Positions 25,832-32,815 of a stretch of DNA of 49,546 nt are shown here, piece after piece. Position numbers and translations under genes: made by a program. Position 1 is the first letter of the stretch, and every line of letters begins with the position of its first letter. Below the pieces are notes generated by a model. That model searched no databases. It was not told the DNA's origin and worked only from the letters and a program-made list of their open reading frames with translations. Origin of the DNA: Micromonospora radicis (GTDB lineage: Bacteria; Actinomycetota; Actinomycetes; Mycobacteriales; Micromonosporaceae); contig NZ_QXEC01000033.1 of NCBI RefSeq assembly GCF_003583405.1, forward strand, positions 1 through 49,546, read 5' to 3'.

Positions 25832-27676
25832 ATGGCCGCGACGTACCGGGCACTCGCCTCGGTGGTCATGTTGATAGGTTTCTATGTGGTCGCGCTACTC
25901 CAGCTCGTCGCCGTCGGCGCGCTGTTCTGGTGGATCGCCAGCAAGACCAACGGTCTCGCGGCCACCAAACTGATGCTGCCGCTGATCGTGGCGCTCGGCG
26001 CGGTGGCCGTCGGGCTCTGGAAGGCGATCCGCACCAGGCACGAGCCGGCGCCCGGCCTGGTGCTCGACGAACGGGTGGCACCACAGCTCTGGGCCACCGT
26101 CCGCGAACTGGCCACCGCGGTCGGCACCCGGGCGCCCGACGAGATCCGGCTGGTGCCAGAGGTGAACGCGGCGGTCGGCGAGGAGAGTCGCCTCCTCGGC
26201 CTGGTCGGCGGCCGACGCACCCTGTACGTCGGCCTGCCGCTGCTGCTGGGGCTGCGGGTCGACCAGCTCCGCTCGGTGCTCGCCCACGAGCTGGGTCACT
26301 ACTCGGGCAAGCACACCCGGCCGGGCGCGGTCGCCTACCGGGGCCGGGTGGCGATCGGGACCACGATCGAACGGATCAAGCCGCGCAACCCGGTCGGGCT
26401 GATCTTCAGGGGCTACGCCAAGCTCTACCTGATGGTGGACAACGCCGCCTCTCGGCGGCAGGAACTGGAGGCCGACCGCGCGGCGGTGCAGCTCGCCGGG
26501 CACGAGGCGGCCACCTCCGCGCTGCGCAGCCTGCCCGCGCTCGACGCCGCCTGGAACTTCTACATGGGCGGGTACGTCCAGTCCGGCTGGCAGGCCGGCC
26601 TGGCCCCGGACGACCTGTTCGGTGGCTTCGGCCAGCTGCTTCAGGGCCGCCGGGACGAACTCGAACAGCTTCGGCAGGAGGAGCCCGACCGGGAACCCTC
26701 GCGGTGGGACACCCACCCGCCGATCGGGATCCGGATCGACGCGATGGCCCAACTGCCGGCCGTCACCGGCACACCCGACGAACGCCCGGCCTCGATCATG
26801 CTCGCCGACATCGACGACGCCGGCCGCCGGCTGCAGGACGCGGTGGTCGAACCCGGCGACCGCCAGGTGCTGCCCTGGGCGGAGTTCACCCACGCGTCGA
26901 TCGCCGCCGACCTGCAACGGCAGGTCGACGGGATCTACCGGGCGGCCGGCCGGTTCACCGGCGCCGCCCAGCCGGGTCTGCCGACCATTCTCGACCTGGT
27001 CCGGGAGCGGCGGCTCGGCGAGTTCGCCGAGCAGTTCTTCGACAACGCCACCCGCAAGGAGGCGGCGGTCCGCTTCGCCGGCCCGATGACGATCCTGCTC
27101 ACCAACGCCGCGGTCCGCGCCGGCCAGGCCCGCTGGGAGCTGTCCTGGACCGGCCCGGCCCGGTTCGTCGGCACCGACGGCGAACCCTTCGACCTCGCCG
27201 AGATCGCCAAGCTCGCGGTCGACCCGCAGACCCTGGACGAGGCGTTGACCCGGCTGGCCGAACTCGGCATCGATCCGGCCACGTCGACCGTCGTACGCAG
27301 CCGTGCCACCGCCGACAACGCCGGCCTGATCGGCGCCATCGGCAACGTCAAGATCGACGAAGTGCAGCACGACCTGCTGATCCTCGACCGGGGGTTGATC
27401 CTGGTCGGGGATCCGGGCAAGGCCGGCGACGGCGAGAAGCGACTCACCGCCCTGCTGGAGTCGGCGCCGGTGGCGAAGCTGGCCACCTGGCACCAGTTCC
27501 TACCGTACGAGGAGGTGGTGTCGGTGAACGTGACCAGGGAGATCCCGTTGCGGGCCGAGTTGACGTTGCACGACGGCCGGGTGCTCGCCATGAAGGAGTT
27601 GTACGGCAGCGTGCTGCTGGAGCGGCGCAGCCGGGACAACCTGCTGAAGGTGTTCGCCCGCATCAACGAGGACTGA
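25832..27676 (+). CDS. M48 family membrane zinc peptidase with extra C-terminal region, 614 aa
   Basis: Two N-terminal membrane segments (about 8-35 and 45-63) precede an M48 catalytic domain with HELGH at 152-156 and the downstream ligand in RRQELEADRAA (E211). This resembles HtpX/Ste24-type quality-control proteases of membrane proteins. After about residue 350 comes a region of roughly 260 residues without membrane spans. Its end (VVSVNVTREIPLRAEL, GRVLAMKELYGSVLL) looks like a small beta-barrel; I do not recognise it. GGGAGG lies 7 nt before the ATG. A strong terminator follows. Confidence 0.9.
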   Translation: MAATYRALASVVMLIGFYVVALLQLVAVGALFWWIASKTNGLAATKLMLPLIVALGAVAVGLWKAIRTRHEPAPGLVLDERVAPQLWATVRELATAVGTRAPDEIRLVPEVNAAVGEESRLLGLVGGRRTLYVGLPLLLGLRVDQLRSVLAHELGHYSGKHTRPGAVAYRGRVAIGTTIERIKPRNPVGLIFRGYAKLYLMVDNAASRRQELEADRAAVQLAGHEAATSALRSLPALDAAWNFYMGGYVQSGWQAGLAPDDLFGGFGQLLQGRRDELEQLRQEEPDREPSRWDTHPPIGIRIDAMAQLPAVTGTPDERPASIMLADIDDAGRRLQDAVVEPGDRQVLPWAEFTHASIAADLQRQVDGIYRAAGRFTGAAQPGLPTILDLVRERRLGEFAEQFFDNATRKEAAVRFAGPMTILLTNAAVRAGQARWELSWTGPARFVGTDGEPFDLAEIAKLAVDPQTLDEALTRLAELGIDPATSTVVRSRATADNAGLIGAIGNVKIDEVQHDLLILDRGLILVGDPGKAGDGEKRLTALLESAPVAKLATWHQFLPYEEVVSVNVTREIPLRAELTLHDGRVLAMKELYGSVLLERRSRDNLLKVFARINED

Positions 27677-27684
27677 CCGGCCCC

Positions 27685-27712
27685 GGCCCGCTCCCGACCC
27701 CAGGAGCGGGCC
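27685..27712. terminator. Terminator hairpin after the M48 gene
   Basis: A perfect 10-bp stem (GGCCCGCTCC at 27685-27694 and its complement at 27703-27712) has an 8-nt loop, 8 nt after the M48 peptidase stop. Confidence 0.7.
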
Positions 27713-27714
27713 AC

Positions 27715-27858
27715 CGGCGAACCGGCCCGACGCGGGACCGCCTCAGCGTTCGGCGAACCGGCCCGACGCGGGACCGCCTCAGCGTTCGGCGAACCGGCCC
27801 GACGCGGGACCGCCTCAGCGTTCGGCGAACCGGCCCGACGCGGGACCGCCTCAGCGTT
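27715..27858. repeat. Four tandem 36-bp repeats abutting dapC
   Basis: Four identical 36-bp units (starting CGGCGAACCGGCCCGACGCG) fill 27715-27858. The last 8 bp (TCAGCGTT) contain the dapC stop codon region, and the dapC end continues with a variant of the unit (CGGCGAGCCGG). The array therefore looks like copies of the dapC 3' end. Each unit contains a short CCCG-ACG-CGGG hairpin, so the array may also block transcription from either side. There are no spacers, so it is not CRISPR. Confidence 0.9.
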
Positions 27859-28960
27859 CGGCGAGCCGGCCGGCGACCGCGGCGATCCGCTCGTCGGACT
27901 CGGTAAGCGCCACCCGGACGTGCTCGCGGGCACCGGGACCGTAGAAGACACCGGCGGCGACCAGCACGCCCCGCCGGGCCAGCCAGTCGACCGTAGCCCA
28001 GCAGTCCTCGCCCCGGGTCAGCCAGAGGTAGAGCCCCGCCTCGGAGTGCTCCACGGTGAAACCGGCACCGGTGAACGCCGCCCGCAACGTCTCGCGCCGC
28101 GCCCGGTACCGCGCCCGCTGCTCGTCGGCGTGTCGCTCGTCGCGCAGGGCCGCCACCATGGCCGCCTGCACCGGCGCGGGCACGATCATCCCGGCGTGCT
28201 TGCGTACCTTGAGCAACTCGGCCACCAGGGCCGGGTCACCGGCGACGAAGCCCGCCCGGTAGCCGGCCAGGTTGGATCGCTTGGACAGCGAGTGCACCGC
28301 CAGCACCGAGTCGTACGACCCGCCGCAGACCTCAGGCGAGAGCACCGAGACCGGCTCGGCCGCCCAGCCCAGCGGCAGGTAGCACTCGTCGCTGGCGACC
28401 ACGGCACCGCGCTCCCGGGCCCAGTCCACCACCTTGCGCAGGTGGGTGGCGGGCAGCACCCGGCCGGTCGGGTTGCTCGGCGAGTTCACCCAGACCAGGC
28501 GAACCCGCGAGGTCGGGCCGACGGCGGTCAGCGAGTCGGCGCGTACCGTGGTGGCGCCGGCCAGCCGGCCCCCGTCCTCGTACGTCGGGTAGGCGATCGA
28601 CGGGACCACCACCACGTCACCCGGCCCCAGCCCGAGCAGGGTGGGCAACCAGGCGACCAACTCCTTCGAGCCGATCGTCGGCAGCACCCCGAGCCCGTCG
28701 ACCCCGGCGCCGCAGGCCCGGGCCACCCAGGCCGCGATCGCGTCCCGCAGCACCGCGGTGCCGGCGGTCAGCGGGTAGCCCGGCGCGTCGGCCGCGTCGG
28801 CCAGCGCCGCCCGGATCACCTCCGGCACCGGGTCGACCGGCGTACCCATGGAGAGGTTGACCAGGCCGTCCGGATGCGCCGCGGCCAGGGTGGCCGCGGC
28901 GTCCAGGGTGTCCCAGGTGAACTCGGGCAGCCGCGACGAGACCGGCGCGGGCCGGTTCAG
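27851..28960 (-). CDS. dapC: N-succinyldiaminopimelate aminotransferase, 369 aa
   Basis: This class I/II PLP aminotransferase has RLPEFTWDTLDAAATLAA near the start, LSMGTPVDPVPEVI, the binding motif WVNSPSNPTGR and the PLP lysine in HSLSKRSNLAGYRAGF. DapC makes N-succinyl-LL-diaminopimelate between the dapD and dapE steps. No ATG or GTG start fits: the Val before SSRLPEF is GTC. The only in-frame candidate near the family start is CTG at 28960, which overlaps the ferredoxin stop as CTGA. The start is therefore uncertain. Ferredoxin-dapC coupling matches, from memory, fdxC-Rv1178 in M. tuberculosis. Confidence 0.88.
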   Translation of the reverse strand: MNRPAPVSSRLPEFTWDTLDAAATLAAAHPDGLVNLSMGTPVDPVPEVIRAALADAADAPGYPLTAGTAVLRDAIAAWVARACGAGVDGLGVLPTIGSKELVAWLPTLLGLGPGDVVVVPSIAYPTYEDGGRLAGATTVRADSLTAVGPTSRVRLVWVNSPSNPTGRVLPATHLRKVVDWARERGAVVASDECYLPLGWAAEPVSVLSPEVCGGSYDSVLAVHSLSKRSNLAGYRAGFVAGDPALVAELLKVRKHAGMIVPAPVQAAMVAALRDERHADEQRARYRARRETLRAAFTGAGFTVEHSEAGLYLWLTRGEDCWATVDWLARRGVLVAAGVFYGPGAREHVRVALTESDERIAAVAGRLAER

Positions 28961-29283
28961 TGGCCCTCGCCGCGCGGCGGCTGCGCGGCGACGAAGGTGG
29001 CGTCCTTCTCCACCTTGCCGATCTTCGAGGCGCCACCGGGCGAGCCCAGTTCCTCGAAGAACTCGTAGTTGGCGGCGGTGTAGTCCTTCCACTGCTCCGG
29101 GACGTCGTCCTCGTAGAAGATCGCCTCCACCGGGCAGACAGGCTCACAGGCACCACAGTCGACGCACTCGTCGGGGTGGATGTAGAGCATCCGGTTGCCC
29201 TCGTAAATGCAGTCGACCGGGCACTCCTCGATGCATGCCTTGTCGAGCACATCCACGCACGGCTCGGCGATGATGTAGGTCAC
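28957..29283 (-). CDS. fdxA: 7Fe ferredoxin ([3Fe-4S][4Fe-4S]), 108 aa
   Basis: The start VTYIIAEPCVDVLDKAC and then IEECPVDCIYEG, CVDCGACEPVCPVEAIF place cysteines for one 3Fe-4S and one 4Fe-4S cluster, as in actinobacterial FdxA/FdxC. It is a cytoplasmic low-potential electron carrier; partners are not identifiable here. The GTG at 29283 is preceded by GGAGGAG. It is the first gene of a coupled pair with dapC and shares a 79-nt divergent region with the GNAT gene. Confidence 0.95.
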   Translation of the reverse strand: MTYIIAEPCVDVLDKACIEECPVDCIYEGNRMLYIHPDECVDCGACEPVCPVEAIFYEDDVPEQWKDYTAANYEFFEELGSPGGASKIGKVEKDATFVAAQPPRGEGH

Positions 29284-29334
29284 CGGTCTTCTCCTCCGCA
29301 AGACACGCCGCGATCACCCGCGACGGTAAGAGCC

Positions 29335-29340
29335 TAGTAT
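29335..29340 (+). promoter_or_regulatory. TAGTAT -10 candidate for the GNAT gene
   Basis: TAGTAT lies 22 nt before the GTG at 29363, with GGGAGGAGG (29348-29356) between. This would give a leader of about 16 nt. Its complement also overlaps the ferredoxin promoter region. Confidence 0.4.
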
Positions 29341-29362
29341 CTCGCCCGGGAGGAGGTCGATC

Positions 29363-30463
29363 GTGCTCCGAGAGCAGGATGTGGGACACCGGATCGTGGT
29401 CCGTCGGGTGGTCGGGGTCCGCGCCGGTCGCCCGGTGTACTCCGACGCCCTCGGCGAGTTGGTCGAACTGACCGAGACCCACCTCACGCTGACCACCCGC
29501 CAGGGGCCGCTACGCGTCCCGATGGCGCAGGTGCACCGCGCGAAACGGGTTCCGCCGACCCGGCGCCCGGCCGCCGACGCCGTGGTCGACCTGGAACTCG
29601 CCGCCGCGCAGGCCTGGCCGGCACCGACCCAGGCCCGCCTCGGCGACTGGCTGCTGCGCGCCGCCGACGGGTGGACCGGGCGGGCCAACTCGGCCCTGCC
29701 GGTCGGCGACCCGGACCGGCCGCTGCCGGCCGCGCTGGACGCCGTCGAGCGCTGGTACGCCGAACGGAACCTACGCGCGATGGTCAACACGCCGTTGCCG
29801 CTGGCCGCACCGGTCGGTGCCGAACTCGACCTGCGCGGCTGGGGCAGCCGCCCGACCGTCCTGGTGCAGACCACCCCGCTGGCCGTGCTCGCCGCGTCGG
29901 CCGCCGCCGCCCGCCGCCACCCGAGCCCGCCCCCCGCCACCGCCCGCCCGGCGACCCCGCCACACGCCACCGCCCGCCCGGCGACCCCGCCACACGCCAC
30001 CGCCCGGCCGGCGCCGCCCGACGCCACCGCCCGCCCGGCGCCGCCCGACGCCGCCCCCACGGTGCTGGTCGAGTTGGCCGGGCTGCCGTCCGAGGAATGG
30101 CTGGCGGTGGCGTCCGGCCGCAAGGGCGGACTGCCCAACGCCGCCCGGCACGTACTGACCGCCGTGGACCAGGTCCGCTTCGCCCACGCGTACGCCGATG
30201 GCACCCTGGTCGGGATCGGCCGGGGCTCGGTGACCGGCCAGGGCCGCTGGCTCGGACTGTCGTTGATCGAGGTGCTGCCTTCCGCCCGTGGCCGGGGCTA
30301 CGCCACCGCCGTCGTCCACGCGCTGGCGAGCTGGGCCGAGACGGTGGGCGCGACCGACGCCTTCCTTCAGGTGGAGCAGCGCAACGCCGCCGCGGTGTCG
30401 CTCTACCGCAAGTTGGGCTTCACCACCCACCACACCTACCGGACCCGGGTCGCCCCTGACTGA
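29363..30463 (+). CDS. GNAT family N-acetyltransferase with repeat linker, 366 aa
   Basis: The N-terminal part (about 1-190) opens with a small beta-domain (GHRIVVRRVVGVRAGRPVYS) and contains DWLLRAADGWTGRANSALPV. The C-terminal part (about 240-366) is a GNAT domain with the acetyl-CoA loop SARGRGYATAVV and NAAAVSLYRKLGF. Between them is a Pro/Ala/Thr/Arg linker of repeated ATARPATPPH. The acceptor is unknown. The GTG at 29363 has a strong GGGAGGAGG Shine-Dalgarno. It is not an obvious MshD. Confidence 0.85.
   Translation: MLREQDVGHRIVVRRVVGVRAGRPVYSDALGELVELTETHLTLTTRQGPLRVPMAQVHRAKRVPPTRRPAADAVVDLELAAAQAWPAPTQARLGDWLLRAADGWTGRANSALPVGDPDRPLPAALDAVERWYAERNLRAMVNTPLPLAAPVGAELDLRGWGSRPTVLVQTTPLAVLAASAAAARRHPSPPPATARPATPPHATARPATPPHATARPAPPDATARPAPPDAAPTVLVELAGLPSEEWLAVASGRKGGLPNAARHVLTAVDQVRFAHAYADGTLVGIGRGSVTGQGRWLGLSLIEVLPSARGRGYATAVVHALASWAETVGATDAFLQVEQRNAAAVSLYRKLGFTTHHTYRTRVAPD
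29936..30049 (+). repeat. In-frame 30/27-bp repeats inside the GNAT gene
   Basis: Two 30-bp units (29936-29965, 29966-29995) encode ATARPATPPH. Two 27-bp units (29996-30022, 30023-30049) encode ATARPAPPD. All keep the reading frame and lengthen the linker between the two halves of the acetyltransferase. Confidence 0.85.
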
Positions 30464-30807
<344 letters not shown>

Positions 30808-31272
30808 TCAGCGGCGGACGATCCGGCGCGGCTTCGCGGTGCCGCTCTCGGCGTACCGCTGCAGGCTGCGCGAACGGTAGTCCCGGCCGAGCGTGGTGAG
30901 CACCAGGTGCCCCAGGATCGCGCCGAGGCTGGTCGCCACCAGGTAGAGCACGGCCTGCCAGAAGAAGGTGGCGCTGCCGTCGGCGAACGGGCTCCGGCCG
31001 ACCAGCAACGGCCCGACGAACATGGTCAGGGCCAGCGCGATCCCGATCGCGGCGGCGATCTCGGCGCCCCACTGGGCGGGCGGACGGGACCGCCCCCAGG
31101 CGATGGCGGTCCCCGCCAGGGTCAACCCGATCACCACGAACATCCCGAGCGTCACCCGGTCCGCAGCGGCCTCGTCACCGTCGAAGCCGAACCGGATGAT
31201 CAACCGGGCGACCACGTTGACCGCGAACAACGCAATCGTGAGTGCCCCGACCGCGCGCCACCGCTGCCCCAT
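30808..31272 (-). CDS. Four-span membrane protein, 154 aa
   Basis: Hydrophobic segments occur at about 8-30, 42-60, 70-92 and 100-125 (for example LTIALFAVNVVARLIIRFGF and TLGMFVVIGLTLAGTAIAWG), followed by a basic tail (RRIVRR). No catalytic motif is seen. The ATG at 31272 has GGGAGG six nt upstream. It lies 78 nt downstream of another small membrane gene coupled to mshB and may share its transcript. Function unknown. Confidence 0.75.
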   Translation of the reverse strand: MGQRWRAVGALTIALFAVNVVARLIIRFGFDGDEAAADRVTLGMFVVIGLTLAGTAIAWGRSRPPAQWGAEIAAAIGIALALTMFVGPLLVGRSPFADGSATFFWQAVLYLVATSLGAILGHLVLTTLGRDYRSRSLQRYAESGTAKPRRIVRR

Positions 31273-31350
31273 CGCACGCCTCCCGCCGTACCGCCCGCCC
31301 CGATGGCGGATCTCCTGGCAGGAATGTCTACCACCCGGGACGCGACAGCG

Positions 31351-31806
31351 TCAGTACCGGCGGGGCGGCTGGGCAGCCAGGATCGACCGGAACGCCATCA
31401 CCGCGAAGGTCATCGCGCCGACCACCACCAGGACGAACCCGACCCAGTTGCCGATCAGCAGGACGTCGCCCTCGCTGGTTCGGTCGGCGGCAGCCACCAT
31501 GATCACCACCCAGGGCAACGCGGGCAGGGCCACCGCCCAGCGGCTCCCCACGGTCTCGATGGCGAACCAACTGAGCGCGGCGTTGGCGACCACGGCCACC
31601 AGCACCGCCACCCCGATCGGGTACCCGCCGATCCGCAGCGGGGCGAGCAGCAGTTCCAGCACCGCGGTGACGGTCCCGGCGACGACCGCGATCAGGCCAC
31701 CGGCCACCCGCAGCGCGGCGTCGAGGATCCGCCGCACCGGGGACGGCCGGGGCGGCTGCGGCGTCTGCTCCGGCGGGGCGACCGACATGGCGATCGGCGA
31801 GGTCAC
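31351..31806 (-). CDS. Membrane protein coupled to mshB, 151 aa
   Basis: A Pro-rich cytoplasmic start (PPEQTPQPPRPSPVRR) precedes about four hydrophobic segments. The GTG at 31806 overlaps the mshB stop as GTGA; an internal ATG (MSVAPPEQ) is an alternative start. From memory, mycobacterial mshB (Rv1170) is also followed by a small membrane protein (Rv1171), so the pairing appears conserved. A link with mycothiol is possible but not shown by sequence. Confidence 0.8.
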   Translation of the reverse strand: MTSPIAMSVAPPEQTPQPPRPSPVRRILDAALRVAGGLIAVVAGTVTAVLELLLAPLRIGGYPIGVAVLVAVVANAALSWFAIETVGSRWAVALPALPWVVIMVAAADRTSEGDVLLIGNWVGFVLVVVGAMTFAVMAFRSILAAQPPRRY

Positions 31807-32720
31807 CGGTGACCGGCCGAGGTCACCGGGGTACGCCGTCGGTCCGGCTCGACCGCCAGCCCGGCGAACAGGTCGGCTTCCCAGCCGTACCGGCCGCCGC
31901 CCGGCCCCTTCGTGCCGACCGCCAGCGTGAAGTACTCCACTCCCATGAACTCGGCGCCGAAGTTGCCGGCGATCGAGTAGAGCCAGGAGGTGGCGGGGAT
32001 CTGGGTGGCGTGCGCGCGCATCGCCGCCTCCTTCGCGGCGTGCTGCTCGGTGGCGTCGATCCGGGCCGCGATCTGCTCGTCCGGAGTGCAGAAGGGCAGC
32101 TCCGTGGCGTCGGAGATGCCGGCGAAGGGGTTGTCGGAGGACTCCTCGAAGTGCTTCATGCCGGCCTCCAGGACGCTCTGCGGCATCGCCGTCCAGTAGA
32201 CCTTCGCCGGGGCTAGACCCTCGCGGGCGGCCAGTTCGGCGGCCCGCATCGCGACCCGGTGCGCCTGGATGTGGTCGGGGTGCCCGTAGAAGCCGTTCTC
32301 GTCGTACGTGATCATCACCTGCGGGCGTACCTCCCGGATGGTCTCCAGCAGGTAGCCGGCGGCCTCGTCGAGGTCGGCCTGCCAGAACGCCCGGGGGTGC
32401 TGGTTGGTGGGCAGGCCCATCATGCCGGAGTCGCGGTAGCGACCGGCGCCACCGAGGAAGCGGTGGTCGGTGACGCCGAGCTCGGCACAGGCGTCGGCCA
32501 GTTCGGCGATCCGGTACCCGCCGAGCTGGTCGGCCTCGGCCGCGGCGAGACCCGCCAACTCCGGTACGTGGATCTCACCCTCCTCGCCCAGCGTGCAGGT
32601 GACCAGGGTGACGTGGGCACCGGTGGCCGCGTAGTGGGCCATCGTCGAGCCGGTGCCGATGGACTCGTCATCAGGATGCGCGTGGACCAGCAGCAGGCGG
32701 CGGTCAGGCAGCGTCGTCAC
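31803..32720 (-). CDS. mshB: MshB deacetylase of mycothiol synthesis, 305 aa
   Basis: This is an LmbE/PIG-L family zinc deacetylase. LVHAHPDDE (12-19) and YGHPDHIQAHR (H147) supply the zinc and catalytic residues. MshB removes acetyl from GlcNAc-inositol, the step before cysteine ligation by MshC. Further family motifs are CTLGEEGEI and LGGAGRYRDSGMMG. Length matches the mycobacterial enzyme of about 303 aa. The start chosen is GTG at 32720, 7 nt after TAGAGT (leaderless). Two other GTGs a few codons upstream lie inside the promoter. Confidence 0.93.
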   Translation of the reverse strand: MTTLPDRRLLLVHAHPDDESIGTGSTMAHYAATGAHVTLVTCTLGEEGEIHVPELAGLAAAEADQLGGYRIAELADACAELGVTDHRFLGGAGRYRDSGMMGLPTNQHPRAFWQADLDEAAGYLLETIREVRPQVMITYDENGFYGHPDHIQAHRVAMRAAELAAREGLAPAKVYWTAMPQSVLEAGMKHFEESSDNPFAGISDATELPFCTPDEQIAARIDATEQHAAKEAAMRAHATQIPATSWLYSIAGNFGAEFMGVEYFTLAVGTKGPGGGRYGWEADLFAGLAVEPDRRRTPVTSAGHR

Positions 32721-32727
32721 GACGGTC

Positions 32728-32733
32728 ACTCTA
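32728..32733 (-). promoter_or_regulatory. TAGAGT -10 box, leaderless mshB
   Basis: TAGAGT lies 7 nt before the GTG at 32720; this distance decided the start. Confidence 0.5.
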
Positions 32734-32802
32734 ACCGGCGGTTTGTCCGCACCGGCCCAGACGCGTCCGCCTGGGTCCGGCACATCGCGCTGCGCACCGG
32801 CC

Positions 32803-32808
32803 TACGAT
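32803..32808 (+). promoter_or_regulatory. TACGAT -10 box, leaderless S9 peptidase
   Basis: TACGAT lies 7 nt before the GTG at 32816, with no Shine-Dalgarno. The divergent mshB -10 is 70 nt away. Confidence 0.5.
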
Positions 32809-32815
32809 CTGGCCT

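Noticed and set aside
27715..27858. CRISPR array
   Set aside because: The 36-bp units are directly contiguous with no spacers and derive from the dapC end.
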